From: Yersinia rohdei ATCC 43380
Lineage (GTDB): Bacteria; Pseudomonadota; Gammaproteobacteria; Enterobacterales; Enterobacteriaceae
Reading direction: 5' to 3'
Length of the DNA: 64,000 nt
Assembly (NCBI RefSeq): GCF_000173775.1
Contig: NZ_ACCD01000011.1
Coordinates: 53,217-117,216 of the forward strand
Below, in pieces: positions 38,108 through 50,204 of the stretch. Position 1 is the first letter of the stretch. The number at the start of each line of letters is the position of its first letter. A model generated the notes under the pieces. It was not told the DNA's origin, made no database searches, and was given only the letters and a program-made list of their open reading frames with translations. Position numbers and translations under genes: made by a program.

Positions 38108-39004
38108 TTAAATGCCAGCCGTTTCTTTGATATAGCGGCGGGCTTTCACCGCATATTCGAATGGGTTAGCAATAGCCGGATCCTGCTCGGCCTCCACCAC
38201 CATCCACCCCTGATACTCTTTTTCATCCAGCAACTTAAATACAGGGCGGAAATCGATGACACCATCACCAGGCACGGTAAAGGTTCCTTTTTTCACCCCA
38301 TCAAGGAAGCTGAGTTTTTTTGCTTTAACTTCTGCGACAATATCATCTCGGACATCTTTCAGATGGACATGATTAATTCGCGGTAAGTATTTTTCTAGAA
38401 TAGCTAACATTGCCTCTTGGCTGCCCTCGGAATAATAGGCATGGCCAGTATCAAATAACAGGTAAACGTCGTCGTTAACCATACTCATATAACGGTCGAT
38501 TTCTTCAGTCGTTTGAATGCCGGTCCCCATATGGTGATGTAAACACACCTGCATCCCTTTCGTGGCAGCAATTTTGGCTAATTCGTTATAGCCGTCCGCA
38601 ACACGTTGCCATTCAGAATCAGTAAAATAAGGTTTCTCTTCAAATACGGCCTTTGTGGTTCCTTGAATACTTTTACTTTGCTCTGAACAACCAATGACTT
38701 TCGCCCCCATTGCATGGAGAAAATTCATATGATGGGTAAATTCATCAATGGTTTTAGCGCGCAGGTCATCGGCAAAAAAAGTACTGAACCAGGCATTACA
38801 AATCTGTATACCGCGCAGCTCCAGCATTGGTTTCAATATGTTAGGATCTCGTGGATATTTACTGCCAACCTCACTGCCGGTAAAACCTGCCAATGCCATT
38901 TCACTGATACATTGTTGGAAGGTATTTTCTTTACCTAAATCTGGCATATCGTCATTCGTCCAACCAATAGGGGCAATTGCCAACTTCACACGATCTTTAT
39001 TCAT
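38108..39004 (-). CDS. iolE: Inosose dehydratase IolE
   Basis: A 298-aa TIM-barrel enzyme that dehydrates scyllo-inosose (2-keto-myo-inositol) to 3D-trihydroxycyclohexanedione, the second step of myo-inositol breakdown. Family marks: [15 protein letters not shown] at the N terminus and the metal-ligand stretches [21 protein letters not shown] and HVHLKDVR. Start at 39004 ([12 protein letters not shown]) has an AGAGG ribosome site; the frame extends to 39085 without one. It follows iolG across 202 bp that contain a perfect hairpin. Confidence 0.95.
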   Translation of the reverse strand: MNKDRVKLAIAPIGWTNDDMPDLGKENTFQQCISEMALAGFTGSEVGSKYPRDPNILKPMLELRGIQICNAWFSTFFADDLRAKTIDEFTHHMNFLHAMGAKVIGCSEQSKSIQGTTKAVFEEKPYFTDSEWQRVADGYNELAKIAATKGMQVCLHHHMGTGIQTTEEIDRYMSMVNDDVYLLFDTGHAYYSEGSQEAMLAILEKYLPRINHVHLKDVRDDIVAEVKAKKLSFLDGVKKGTFTVPGDGVIDFRPVFKLLDEKEYQGWMVVEAEQDPAIANPFEYAVKARRYIKETAGI

Positions 39005-39089
39005 AATAAACCTCTGCGATACCGCTGATTTATACAGATGAATACAATTAAAACAATACGGATAAATCAATTCTTCCGTCACCAATATT

Positions 39090-39121
39090 CACATGTTGAT
39101 GAATAACAGCATCAACATGTG
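39090..39121. other. Perfect 12-bp hairpin between iolG and iolE
   Basis: CACATGTTGATG, an eight-base loop and CATCAACATGTG. There is no T-run on either strand. It lies in the transcribed spacer of iolD-iolG-iolE, so it may act as an mRNA-processing or protection hairpin, or as an operator of an iolE promoter. Confidence 0.75.
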
Positions 39122-39206
39122 GCGGATGCGCAATATATTGCTAACCGATGCATGTGAAATGCCGTCAGCAGTAAATTGATGACTTCACGAAAGGCCGCAC
39201 CCAATA

Positions 39207-40265
<1,059 letters not shown>

Positions 40266-40300
40266 TTACGACTTCACATCCAGATCAAATACAATTAGCG

Positions 40301-42241
40301 CTAATAATCACGGGCTTTGGCTATATTTTGATCCAATACCCGAACCACGGCGTCTGTCCTTTCACTGGCAGAAACCTGAGCAACCCCGACCCGCCACCAG
40401 CTCAAGTACTTATGCACCATGGTTTTTGGCAGGACTTTAATGTCTATCAAGGTTGAAATGGTCTGCAAACGGGCATCTGCCAATGCATCGATCAGCTGCT
40501 GTTCGGTAGCAACACGATATGTTTTACAGCCATAAGCTGCGGCTAACATGGCAAAATCTACGGGAACAAAATCACCGTCTAATTGGCCAGTCTCTTGATT
40601 ACGGAAACGGAATTCGGTGGCATAGCTGTCCATGCCATGTTCCATTTGAAGGTTATTAATACAGCCATTGGTCATGTTATCGAACAGCACGACATTAATT
40701 TTGCAGCGCTCTTGAATGGACGTGACCAGCTCGGAATGCAGCATCATAAAAGCACCGTCACCCACTAATGAATAAACTTCGCGCTCAGGTTCAGCCAGTT
40801 TCACCCCTAATGCCGCATTAACTTCATAGCCCATGCACGAATAACCATATTCAACGTGGTAGTCATTATTCCCTTGTGCGCGCCATACACGCTGCAAATC
40901 ACCGGGTAAACTGCCCGCAGCGGCAACAATGACAGCATCTTGAGGTAATTGAGCATTGAGCACCCCCAGCACTTGGCTTTGTGTCAGGAAAGAGCCGGTT
41001 TTATTGATAAATTCAGCAAAAACCTGTTTACGATCCAAGTGGTCATTAATCTCAGGGGTGAAATCATGTGCAGCGTATTCCACCTGATAGACCCGCTGTG
41101 TCTCGGTTAATTGCTCAGCGCGCATCCGAGCAATTTCACCACCCCAATCGGCCTGATATCCGGTATCACTCAGCTGTTGATACAATGCCGACAATGCATC
41201 CCGCGCATCAGCCAGCAACTGCAAACCATCCAATTTTCCAGCATCAAAAGCACTGACATTAATATTGAGGAATGAAACATTCGGGTTCTGGAATAACCAT
41301 TTAGATGACGTGGTAAAGTCGCTATAACGAGTGCCGACACCAATGACTAAATCAGCCTGTTTTGCCAATGTGTTGGCGGCCAAGCAACCGGTTTCGCCAA
41401 TACCACCAAGATTCAATTCATGTTCGGCGCTAATCGTCCCTTTACCGGCTTGTGTTTCTACCCACGGCACCCCGAAATATTCGGCAAATCGTTGTAATGC
41501 CAGGCCCGCTTGTGAATATTTCACCCCGCCACCGCACACCAAAATAGGCTTACGTTTTGCACTCAACAATGCAATGGCATCAGCCAGCATTGCTGCACTG
41601 GCTGGCCGCCTATCAAGTCGATGAATTCTTTTTTGGAAAAAATAATCAGGATAATCATAGGCTTCTGCCTGAACATCTTGTGGCAGACACAACGTCACAG
41701 CTCCTGTCTCTGCCGGGTCTGTCAACACTCTCATGGCATTAATACACGCGCTCATCAACTGTTCTGGCCGCGTAATACGGTCCCAGTATTTACTCACTGG
41801 CTTGAATGCGTCATTGGTGCTGATACTCAAGTCATGAGATTGTTCGATTTGTTGTAGCACTGGGTCAGGTTGGCGTGATGCAAACACATCACCAGGGAGA
41901 AGAAGTAACGGTATGCGGTTAGCCGTTGCAGTCGCTGCGGCAGTCACCATATTGGCACTGCCGGGCCCGACCGATGATGTACAAGCATAGATCTGCTGGC
42001 GCAGTTTTTGTTTAGCAAAACCGGTGGCCGCATGGGCCATTCCTTGCTCATTTCGCCCCTGATGAACAACTAATCCGCCACAATCTTGTTCCAGAGCCTG
42101 TCCGATACCCAGCACATTACCGTGGCCAAAAATAGCAAAAATACCTTTGATAAATTTGATTTCCTGACCATCAACTTGCAGGTATTGATTATCCAAAAAA
42201 CGGACTAATGCCTGTGCCGTGGTTAGCCGAATCTTATTCAT
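40301..42241 (-). CDS. iolD: 3D-trihydroxycyclohexane-1,2-dione hydrolase IolD
   Basis: Thiamine-diphosphate enzyme of 646 aa that opens the ring of 3D-(3,5/4)-trihydroxycyclohexane-1,2-dione to 5-deoxy-glucuronate. It has the three-domain ThDP layout: N-terminal PYR domain ([29 protein letters not shown] with the activating Glu), central domain, and C-terminal PP domain with the GDG-to-NN motif [15 protein letters not shown]. First gene of iolD-iolG-iolE, divergent from iolC. Confidence 0.95.
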   Translation of the reverse strand: MNKIRLTTAQALVRFLDNQYLQVDGQEIKFIKGIFAIFGHGNVLGIGQALEQDCGGLVVHQGRNEQGMAHAATGFAKQKLRQQIYACTSSVGPGSANMVTAAATATANRIPLLLLPGDVFASRQPDPVLQQIEQSHDLSISTNDAFKPVSKYWDRITRPEQLMSACINAMRVLTDPAETGAVTLCLPQDVQAEAYDYPDYFFQKRIHRLDRRPASAAMLADAIALLSAKRKPILVCGGGVKYSQAGLALQRFAEYFGVPWVETQAGKGTISAEHELNLGGIGETGCLAANTLAKQADLVIGVGTRYSDFTTSSKWLFQNPNVSFLNINVSAFDAGKLDGLQLLADARDALSALYQQLSDTGYQADWGGEIARMRAEQLTETQRVYQVEYAAHDFTPEINDHLDRKQVFAEFINKTGSFLTQSQVLGVLNAQLPQDAVIVAAAGSLPGDLQRVWRAQGNNDYHVEYGYSCMGYEVNAALGVKLAEPEREVYSLVGDGAFMMLHSELVTSIQERCKINVVLFDNMTNGCINNLQMEHGMDSYATEFRFRNQETGQLDGDFVPVDFAMLAAAYGCKTYRVATEQQLIDALADARLQTISTLIDIKVLPKTMVHKYLSWWRVGVAQVSASERTDAVVRVLDQNIAKARDY

Positions 42242-42791
42242 TTACCCATCCTTTGCTTTGTTTGCGCAACACCATAGTGGCTAAGAGGTATTCAGCCCCT
42301 TGGGATACCTTTGCCGGGAAGCAGCAGCAGACTTGATGGTTTCCGCTATGCTGATTACCGAGAAGTGAAACATAGCAGGGATTATAAACAAATATTTTTT
42401 TCATAAAATGGCATTACAGAAGAAACATTTCATTATGCGATGAAGATCAAATTATCGGGTAAATACTGAAATCACAAAACCCAAGTATCGTCGCTACAAA
42501 TGGCATCAGTCCATCCAATTAAATATGCATATATACAATTGATATTATTATCTTATATTGAAAATTAGCACCCATAAACCCTTCAAATCAAACAACCATT
42601 AATCCGCTCAATCAATCCTTGTAATGCCTCTTTTAAGTGGTGATATAGGGCTTTTAGCCAGGTCACATAACCGGGGAATAAATTTCATTTAATCTTGAAC
42701 TTGAAATTTTTATTCCTCATACTGATTTTAGAAGCATTATTTCAGGTCTATTGCAGCCGCCATTGTCGGGTTTGATTTAATACAGAAGGAA
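42242..42791. other. iolD-iolC divergent regulatory region
   Basis: 550 bp, AT-rich in its middle, with no gene. It must hold promoters for iolD (-) and iolC (+). GAAACATTTC at 42422-42431 and the following TATGCGATG are candidate regulator half-sites; TGCGATG recurs in the iolA upstream palindrome. No promoter is assigned. Confidence 0.4.
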
Positions 42792-44717
42792 ATGGGGATG
42801 GGTACACAACACAAAGTGCTGGATGTCATATGTATCGGGCGAATTGCCGTCGATTTTTATGGACAACAGATTGGTTCCCGGCTGGAAGATACCAGTACAT
42901 TTGCCAAATATTTGGGCGGCTCATCCGGTAATGTTGCCTATGGAACAGCAATCCAAGGCTTAAAATCAGGGATGCTAGCCCGTGTAGGAGATGAGCATAT
43001 GGGCCGCTTCCTACGCGAGGAATTACAACGTGTTGGAGCTGATACCCGTTTTCTTATTACTGATAAACAGCGCCTGACAGCCCTGGTTATTCTCGGTATT
43101 AAAGACCAAGAGACTTTTCCACTCATTTTTTATCGTGAAAACTGTGCTGACATGGCACTGATACCGGAAGATATTGACGAATCTTATATTGCATCCTCAC
43201 GCGCGCTGGCCATCACCGGTACACATCTTTCTCATCCAAATACGCGCGCCGCAGTATTAAAAGCATTGGAATATGCACAGAAACATGGTTTACGAACAGC
43301 CCTGGACATTGATTATCGCCCAGTTTTATGGGGCCTGACCTCCCTTGGCGATGGTGAAACACGTTTCATTGCGTCAGAAAAAGTTACCCAGGAATTACAG
43401 GAAGTTTTGCACCATTTCAATTTAATTGTTGGCACAGAAGAAGAATTCCACATTGCCGGGGGCAGCACCGATACGCTGACCGCCTTGAAAAATGTGCGTA
43501 AATCTACTCCGGCGACCTTGGTCTGCAAACGTGGAGCACAAGGTTGTTCGGTATTTGAAGGGGAAATTCCCCACCATTGGGAGTTCGTCAAATTACATTC
43601 TGGCGTGCGTGTGGATGTCCTCAATGTATTGGGGGCGGGTGATGCATTTATGTCTGGTTTACTGCGCGGCTACCTGAATGATGAAGGCTGGGAACAAGCT
43701 TGCCGCTATGCCAATGCCTGTGGTGCGCTGGTTGTTTCCCGACATGGCTGCGCACCGGCCATGCCAACCAAAATTGAATTAGACGATTATCTCGGCCGTG
43801 AACATTCGGTTCCACGCCCTGATCGTGATACCCGACTTAACCATTTACATCGGGTGACCACACGTAAACAACAGTGGCCAGAACTTTGTGTGTTTGCTTT
43901 TGATCACCGCAAACAACTTGCTGATATGGCGCGTGATGCCGGTGTTAGCGAAGAGCGCATTCCCAAACTCAAACTATTGCTGCTACAGGCGGCACAACAG
44001 GCGGCCCAAGAATCTGGGCTGGCGCATAAAAGTGGCATTTTGGCGGATACAACCTACGGTCAGGACGCACTAAATACCATCACAGGACAAGGATGGTGGA
44101 TAGGCCGTCCAATTGAGCAGCCCAGCTCAAGGCCATTGCGGCTTGAACATGGCAACATTGGCTCCCAACTGATTGATTGGCCAATAGAACATATTGTGAA
44201 GTGTTTGGTTTTTTATCATCCCCAAGACAGCGCAGAGCTGCGCCGGCAGCAAGATGAACTGATTATGGATGTTTACCAAGGCTGCTGTAAATCAGGCCAT
44301 GAATTGCTGTTAGAGGTGATTTTACCTGAAGATAATAGAGATAAAGACGAACGCTATTATATTGAAACTATGTCACATTTCTATCAATTAGGTATTCAAC
44401 CAGATTGGTGGAAACTCCCGCCTCTTAGTGCAGAAAACTGGCAGCAGGTTGGTAAACTGATTGAAACTCAAGACCCTTATTGTCGGGGTGTATTAATTCT
44501 TGGGTTAGATTCCCCAGAAGCCATATTAAAAGCGGGTTTTTCCGCCGCTGCGCAAGCCCCGTGGGTTAAAGGTTTTGCTGTTGGTCGCACCATTTTCGCC
44601 CAGGCATCGCGTCATTGGCTGCAAGGCGAGTTGAATGATGCAGAGCTTATCTCGCAAGTGAAACAAAATTATCAAACACTTATAGGTTATTGGCGGGACT
44701 GTCGTCCGTTAGCCTAA
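42792..44717 (+). CDS. iolC: Fused 5-dehydro-2-deoxygluconokinase / DUF2090 aldolase-like protein IolC
   Basis: A 641-aa two-domain protein. Residues about 8-330 are a PfkB kinase with GGSSGNVA at 42-49 and the catalytic GAGD at 281-284; it phosphorylates 5-dehydro-2-deoxygluconate. Residues about 345-640 are a DUF2090 barrel (CVFAFDHRKQLADMARDAG), which in such fusions is annotated as the aldolase that splits the product to dihydroxyacetone phosphate and malonate semialdehyde. No separate iolJ was seen, consistent with fusion. The initiator may be 42792 or the GATG two codons on; both have an AAGGAAAT ribosome site nearby. Confidence 0.93.
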   Translation: MGMGTQHKVLDVICIGRIAVDFYGQQIGSRLEDTSTFAKYLGGSSGNVAYGTAIQGLKSGMLARVGDEHMGRFLREELQRVGADTRFLITDKQRLTALVILGIKDQETFPLIFYRENCADMALIPEDIDESYIASSRALAITGTHLSHPNTRAAVLKALEYAQKHGLRTALDIDYRPVLWGLTSLGDGETRFIASEKVTQELQEVLHHFNLIVGTEEEFHIAGGSTDTLTALKNVRKSTPATLVCKRGAQGCSVFEGEIPHHWEFVKLHSGVRVDVLNVLGAGDAFMSGLLRGYLNDEGWEQACRYANACGALVVSRHGCAPAMPTKIELDDYLGREHSVPRPDRDTRLNHLHRVTTRKQQWPELCVFAFDHRKQLADMARDAGVSEERIPKLKLLLLQAAQQAAQESGLAHKSGILADTTYGQDALNTITGQGWWIGRPIEQPSSRPLRLEHGNIGSQLIDWPIEHIVKCLVFYHPQDSAELRRQQDELIMDVYQGCCKSGHELLLEVILPEDNRDKDERYYIETMSHFYQLGIQPDWWKLPPLSAENWQQVGKLIETQDPYCRGVLILGLDSPEAILKAGFSAAAQAPWVKGFAVGRTIFAQASRHWLQGELNDAELISQVKQNYQTLIGYWRDCRPLA

Positions 44718-44964
44718 ATTTAAAGCAACTTTACCGATGCCGGTGTGCGAACACATCGGCGTCATTATGCTGCTATCTGCGCTGTTTATTCCTCATTAGT
44801 CTTAAAAATGCCCATCTTTGCTAAATTTAATAAAGTAATATCTTTAGGTTACCCGCTTTTCTTTAATAATACGCAGTGAACTAATTCAAGTTGCAATGAA
44901 ATAAAAGTAAATGCCAGCATCAGTAAATGAAATTTTCCAACCATCTGTTAGAATACCTGGCAGA

Positions 44965-45095
44965 TATACCCAAAGAACTTGGGGTTACAGGTCGTCAGCA
45001 AGTGAACAAACCCAGGCGAATTTGCGTCAATAAGTGATTCGGGTGAGTAAACCTAGCTAACAACTTTGCGGCTTCGAGTACGAAAGGGATAAGAC
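44965..45095 (+). repeat. ERIC element, copy 5, between iolC and iolR
   Basis: About 131 bp starting TATACCCAAAGAACTTGG, with central GTGATTCGGGTGAGTAAAC and ending near GGATAAGACC. It lies about 30 bp before iolR and so is probably in the iolR leader. Confidence 0.85.
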
Positions 45096-45125
45096 CTGAA
45101 TTTTCCTCAGCCGTAGGCCGAATGA

Positions 45126-45959
45126 ATGAATAACCCAACTCAGCTTTCATTATTACAAGACCAAATCCGTCAGCGTTATGAGACGTTAAGTAAACGCTTA
45201 AAACAAGTTGCCCGTTATATCTTAGATAACAGTAATAGCATCGCATTTGATACGGTTGCGTCCATTGCAGCACAAGCCAGTGTGCCACCTTCAACCCTAA
45301 TTCGGTTTGCAAATGCCTTTGGTTTCAGTGGCTTTAATGAAATGAAACAGGTATTCCGTCAACACTTGATGGAAGAAACGGTAAATTATACCGAGCGGGC
45401 ACGGTTATTCCGCCAAACCTCGACCGATGGCAACACTGCACCAGAAAAACCCGCGGAAATACTCAATGTATTTACCATGGTGAATGCACAAGCTCTGCAA
45501 CAATTGGCAGTGCAAACCAGTGCCGAGCAATTGGATAAAGCAGTTGAGTTGTTGAATAACGCTGAAAATATCTACGTAATTGGGCTGCGCCGTTCTTTCA
45601 GTGTGGCATCTTATCTGACTTATGCATTACGTCACTTAGAGCGCCGTGCTTTCCTGATTGATGGGCTGGGAGGAATGTTCGCGGAACAATTGAGTATGGT
45701 GAAACCTAAAGATGTAGTTATTGCTATCAGCTATTCACCTTATGCTCAAGAAGCATTAGAACTGGTGGAGTTGGGTGCGAAAAGTGGTGCTCAGCAAATT
45801 GCGATTACCGACAGCCAGGTCAGCCCATTGGCGGCGTTCAGCGATGTATGTTTTGTGGTGCGAGAAGCGCAAGTTGACGGATTCCGTTCACAAGTTGCAT
45901 CTATGTGTCTGGCGCAAACATTGGCGGTTTCATTAGCATTGAATAACGCAAAGGAGTAA
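45126..45959 (+). CDS. iolR: RpiR-family inositol regulator IolR
   Basis: A 277-aa MurR/RpiR protein. The N-terminal helix-turn-helix (FDTVASIAAQASVPPSTLIRFAN) precedes a SIS sugar-phosphate domain (IYVIGLRRSFSVASYLTYAL). In Salmonella the iol genes are repressed by an RpiR-type IolR and its effector is an inositol breakdown intermediate. Position inside the cluster supports the same role. The ATG at 45126 follows weak ribosome-site sequence. iolC lies 408 bp upstream on the same strand. Confidence 0.9.
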   Translation: MNNPTQLSLLQDQIRQRYETLSKRLKQVARYILDNSNSIAFDTVASIAAQASVPPSTLIRFANAFGFSGFNEMKQVFRQHLMEETVNYTERARLFRQTSTDGNTAPEKPAEILNVFTMVNAQALQQLAVQTSAEQLDKAVELLNNAENIYVIGLRRSFSVASYLTYALRHLERRAFLIDGLGGMFAEQLSMVKPKDVVIAISYSPYAQEALELVELGAKSGAQQIAITDSQVSPLAAFSDVCFVVREAQVDGFRSQVASMCLAQTLAVSLALNNAKE

Positions 45960-46084
45960 GTCTTTCAGCAGACTCTCTGGTTATACCAAACTATGCATTC
46001 CCCAAGTTAACCATAAAATGGGTAGGATCTTACCTACCCATCAATCTATCTCACACGCATTATCTCTAACCAAAACTAGTTGGC

Positions 46085-46909
46085 TTATTTATTTTCTGGC
46101 GAATATTGATCACTATTGATCCATGCGTGATCTCTTTCCCAGGTAAACTTCCACAACCGCACCGGCCCCGCCATGACATTCAAGTAATAGCTGTTATATC
46201 CGGCCAATGTTGCCACTGGGTGGTAGCCTTTCGGTACTTTCACCACATCACGGTTATAAACTGGCATGCATTCATCCAGTGAACGATCGTCGGTATAGAC
46301 TCGCTGCATGCAGAAACCTTGCTCTGGGTTCAGGCGGTGATAATAGGTTTCTTCCAGATAAGTTTCATCTGCGGCATTTTCCTGATCATGTTTGTGGCTT
46401 GGATATGAACTGGTATTTCCTTCATCGGTATACACCTCAACCACCAGCAGGCTGTCTGCGGGTTGTGTATCAGGTAAAATATTATGCACTAAACGTTGGT
46501 TGCGCCCTTTCCCCCTACGCTCAACACCCACATCTGCCGGAGTAATCAGGCGAGAAGGTAAATAACCATGACCTGGAGCGCGGCAAACGGCCAATTCCAA
46601 ATCAGTTTCCGCCACAATTTTCACCTGATCATGGTGTGGCACATAAACAGCATACGGTGGTGTTCGTTCAAACGGACTCATGCGCTTGCCAATATGCGGA
46701 TATTCAGCTTGCTGAGTTGAAACGGATGCAATACCCGCAATCAATACCAGACAAAGTTCATTATCAGCACTGTCCAGAATCAACGATTTTCCCGCTGCAA
46801 GGTGATAGACATCAAACCCAACAAATCGCCAGCCAGCATTCTCTGGTGAGATATGCTGAATACGTCCATTCACATCTGGTGGCTGACATTTGGCAAGCAG
46901 TGAAGACAT
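46085..46909 (-). CDS. iolB: 5-Deoxy-glucuronate isomerase IolB
   Basis: A 274-aa cupin-type isomerase converting 5-deoxy-glucuronate to 5-dehydro-2-deoxygluconate, the substrate of IolC. Metal ligands are in SSYPSHKHD, with EETYYHRLNPEQGF and YHPVATLAGYNSYYLNVMAG following. It lies 55 bp after iolA on the same strand, so iolA-iolB is likely one transcript, convergent with iolR. Confidence 0.95.
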   Translation of the reverse strand: MSSLLAKCQPPDVNGRIQHISPENAGWRFVGFDVYHLAAGKSLILDSADNELCLVLIAGIASVSTQQAEYPHIGKRMSPFERTPPYAVYVPHHDQVKIVAETDLELAVCRAPGHGYLPSRLITPADVGVERRGKGRNQRLVHNILPDTQPADSLLVVEVYTDEGNTSSYPSHKHDQENAADETYLEETYYHRLNPEQGFCMQRVYTDDRSLDECMPVYNRDVVKVPKGYHPVATLAGYNSYYLNVMAGPVRLWKFTWERDHAWINSDQYSPENK

Positions 46910-46964
46910 AATGGCGCTCCTGTTAACAACATGAAATTATTCTAACGAACACCTTCAGATAGCA

Positions 46965-48470
46965 TTACCCCAGCGTTGGCATACTGTATTCTGATACGGT
47001 CTGCTGACCGGTTGGCCAGCGGGCGGTCGTTGTTTTCATTCGCGTGTAAAAACGCACGCCATCAGTACCATGAACATTCAATGCGCCAAATACAGAACGT
47101 TTCCAACCGCCAAAACTATGAAATGCCATAGGAACTGGAACTGGCACATTAACACCGACCATCCCAGCCTGGACTTCATGGACGAATTGTCGGGCAAAGT
47201 GGCCGCTACTGGTAAAGATAGCGCTCCCGTTACCAAATTCATGGCTATTCACGGTATCAATCGCTGTTTGATAATCACCAACTCTGACAATACCGAGCAC
47301 TGGCCCAAAGATTTCTTCTCGGTAAATTTTCATATCTGGCGTGACATGATCAAACAAGGTGCCACCGACGTAATATCCTTGCTCATGACCATCAACCTTA
47401 TAATTTCGGCCATCAGTGATTAACGTCGCACCTTCTTTAACCCCTTGATCTATATATCCCAAGACTTTTTTCTGATGAGCCGCTGAAATTAATGGCCCCA
47501 TTTCATTTTCTTCGCCACCTTGCTGCAAGCCAGGGCCGATACGTAAGCGAGCAATAAGTGGTTTTAGTTTTTCAATTAACTTATCTGCTGTGCTATCACC
47601 AACAACAACGGCGATAGGCAGTGCCATACAGCGCTCACCTGCAGAACCAAATGCACCGCCCATCAATGCATTTACGGTCGCATCGAGGTCGGCATCAGGC
47701 ATTATAATGGCCTGATTTTTTGCCGCACCAAAGGCTTGTACGCGCTTACCATGAGCACTGGCAGTGGTATAGATATGTTCAGCAACAGTAGAAGAACCAA
47801 CAAAACTTACCGCTTGAATTCGTGGGTCAGTACAAAGTTGGGCCGCACTCTCATTTGAACAGTGAATAACATTGAATACACCGTCAGGTAAGCCAGCTTC
47901 GGTCAGTAACTCAGCCAAACGAACAGAAGCAGAGGGGTCTAAAGCGGGTGGCTTCAGAATAAAAGTATTGCCACAGGTTAAGGCCACCGGGAACATCCAC
48001 ATCGGCACCATTGCAGGGAAGTTAAATGGCGTTATTCCTGCGACAACCCCCAAGGGTTGCAGCATTGAGAAGCTATCCACACCAGTACCGACATCTGCCG
48101 AATATTCACCTTTCAATAAGTGCGGGATACCACAGGCAAACTCGACAACTTCAAGGCCGCGGGTAATTTCACCCAGTGCATCGGAGTAGACTTTACCGTG
48201 CTCGCGAACAATCAACTCGGCCAATTCATCACGATGCTGTTCAATCAGCACTTTAAAATTGAACATAATCCGGGCTCGGCGCAAAGGGGTGGTCTGTGAC
48301 CAGTCGGCAAACGCCTGATGAGCAACACCAATAGCCTGATGAACCTCCTCAGCAGTGCTTTGAGTAACCTGACCCTCAACCTTACCAGTGGCTGGATTAT
48401 GAATATCGGCAGTTTGATGGCTGGAGCTTAGACAATGCTTTCCACCAATAAAGTTACTCACAATTTTCAT
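46965..48470 (-). CDS. iolA: Methylmalonate/malonate semialdehyde dehydrogenase IolA
   Basis: CoA-acylating aldehyde dehydrogenase of 501 aa turning malonate semialdehyde into acetyl-CoA and CO2, the last step of the pathway. The catalytic cysteine is C281 in GSAGERCMALP and the NAD region is GITPFNFPAMVPMWMFP. The usual KPS in the cofactor site is KPP here, followed by ALDPSAS. Start MKIVSNFIGG follows weak GAGGGTGAAAC. Confidence 0.94.
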   Translation of the reverse strand: MKIVSNFIGGKHCLSSSHQTADIHNPATGKVEGQVTQSTAEEVHQAIGVAHQAFADWSQTTPLRRARIMFNFKVLIEQHRDELAELIVREHGKVYSDALGEITRGLEVVEFACGIPHLLKGEYSADVGTGVDSFSMLQPLGVVAGITPFNFPAMVPMWMFPVALTCGNTFILKPPALDPSASVRLAELLTEAGLPDGVFNVIHCSNESAAQLCTDPRIQAVSFVGSSTVAEHIYTTASAHGKRVQAFGAAKNQAIIMPDADLDATVNALMGGAFGSAGERCMALPIAVVVGDSTADKLIEKLKPLIARLRIGPGLQQGGEENEMGPLISAAHQKKVLGYIDQGVKEGATLITDGRNYKVDGHEQGYYVGGTLFDHVTPDMKIYREEIFGPVLGIVRVGDYQTAIDTVNSHEFGNGSAIFTSSGHFARQFVHEVQAGMVGVNVPVPVPMAFHSFGGWKRSVFGALNVHGTDGVRFYTRMKTTTARWPTGQQTVSEYSMPTLG

Positions 48471-49220
48471 GTTTCACCCTCTTCTTAATAGCGGTTATCG
48501 CAAGGGTCATTAAAATGGCGAGATGCCAGACACCTAACGAGCCATACGCTCAATCAGTAAGGGTATCTTGTGGTCGTGCCAAGAGACCCCGCAAGGCGAT
48601 CAGTCACCAGGAAGGCGAAGAACCAGCCGATATGCAGACTCTATTCTATTGAAAAAAAAGTTTCAAATAACTTTCTTTAGAAATTTTGTTTTGTGCGATG
48701 CATCGCAAGTTCCTGCAAAGCTTTAACCTAACCCTCAAAATACTCAGAACAGCTGCGCACTACACATACTTACCTGCATTTCCTCAGTTTTATATCCGAA
48801 ATAAACTGCTAGCATAAAAAATCCAGTGTATTTAGTGGGCAATTAATCATCTTAAATAACCTTTATCCGATTTTTTACCGCTTGATATTTGAGCTTTATC
48901 TAAAAATTAATGTTTCGTTATTTTAAATAAATGAAATGAATGTTTTTATTAAGTATCTATGTGAGTGACCTCCGCCCGCTCTTGCCCTGCTTATTTTTCT
49001 CAACAGGTTAGTGCTGCAGGTTGGTGGCAAGGGATACAAAATGGAGTTTTTATGGCGTATCAACCAAAAAGGAATACCGGTTATGTGTTGCGGATCTGCG
49101 GCATTTTTCTATCTGTAGATTTTTCTGCCCGCAGCGTTTTTATCGTTAAGCGGCTCTCCGAGCTAAACATCTCAGAGAGTCAATATATCTCAAGCATCCA
49201 TAACAGCAGGAGCAAATCGC
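48471..49220. other. iolA / iolI-like divergent regulatory region
   Basis: 750 bp without a supported gene. TTGAAAAAAAAGTTTCAA (48649-48666) is a perfect inverted repeat about 180 bp upstream of iolA, and TGCGATGCATCGCA (48694-48707) is a perfect 14-bp palindrome beside it. Both are candidate operators for IolR or another regulator. The AT-rich right part probably holds the promoter of the iolI-like gene. Confidence 0.5.
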
Positions 49221-50057
49221 ATGTTTATTGCACAAAATCGTTTCTGTATTAATCGCAAAATTGCCCCCAATTTAAGTATTGAACGTTTTATCCAACTGGT
49301 AAAAAAATGTGGGTTAAATAAGGTTGAATTACGCAATGACATGCCAAGTGGGGAAGTCACTGACGGGCTAACCGCGGCACAACTGAATGCTTTAGCCAAT
49401 GAATACGAAATTGAAATTGTCACTATCAATGCATTGCAATACTTCAATTTACCAGAGCATGGTTCGGTGCTGCTGCAAGAGGCAGAAAACCTGCTAAAAC
49501 AGGCACAAGCGATTAACTGCCACGGGGTAATTTTGTGCCCCAATTGTAACGCCAGTGACCCGCGTTCCGCAGGACAAAAAGAGCAAGACACACTGGATGC
49601 ATTATTGTTACTCGCCCCGCTATTTAAAAAATATCAGATTACCGGACTGGTGGAACCTTTAGGCTTTGAGATCAGTTCATTGCGCTCTCATCTGCTCACA
49701 CAGTCCATCATCCGCCAATCAGCAACCCCCTACAAAATGGTGTTGGATACCTTCCACTACTATTTGAGTGATATCGTGCAGGCCGAGTTTGATGCACATA
49801 TTGATGTCAATACTATTGGCTTGGTGCATCTTTCTGGTGTTGAAGAAGCACGGCTAAAATCTACACTCACTGATGAAGACCGCATCATGCTAAGTGAGCA
49901 AGATAAACTGCAAAGTAAGCAGCAAGTCGAGAATCTTGAGCGGCTAGGCTATCAGGGAATATATGCTTTTGAACCATTCTCATCACAGTTAACTACCTGG
50001 TCAGAGGCTGATATTGAAAGAGAGATTCGCCACAGTATTGCTTACCTGCAAAGCTAA
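49221..50057 (+). CDS. TIM-barrel sugar isomerase, IolI-like
   Basis: A 278-aa AP-endonuclease-2-type barrel (sugar phosphate isomerase/epimerase fold). It has metal-ligand-type positions in GLVEPLGFE, MVLDTFHYY, LVHLSGVEE and YAFEPFSSQ. Relatives in inositol clusters (IolI, IolH) interconvert inosose isomers. Being next to iolA favours an inosose isomerase role, but substrate cannot be read from sequence. Start at 49221 follows AGGAGCAAATCGC, a strong ribosome site; the shorter overlapping frame from 48965 is not supported. Confidence 0.85.
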   Translation: MFIAQNRFCINRKIAPNLSIERFIQLVKKCGLNKVELRNDMPSGEVTDGLTAAQLNALANEYEIEIVTINALQYFNLPEHGSVLLQEAENLLKQAQAINCHGVILCPNCNASDPRSAGQKEQDTLDALLLLAPLFKKYQITGLVEPLGFEISSLRSHLLTQSIIRQSATPYKMVLDTFHYYLSDIVQAEFDAHIDVNTIGLVHLSGVEEARLKSTLTDEDRIMLSEQDKLQSKQQVENLERLGYQGIYAFEPFSSQLTTWSEADIEREIRHSIAYLQS

Positions 50058-50204
50058 CAGGCAAAGTTCGTGTTGATGGCAAATATTAACGGCCAAATTT
50101 CGTGTTGTGTATGAAAATTGCAATGTGGCATCGGGGTGCCTGGTTGTTAGGCATCCCGAAATATGCTGGATAAAGGTTTTCTATGTATTACCGCAAAAAT
50201 CCTG

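Noticed and set aside
48965..49252. 95-codon frame upstream of and overlapping the iolI-like gene
   Set aside because: Overlaps the start of a gene with a much better ribosome site; composition not convincing.
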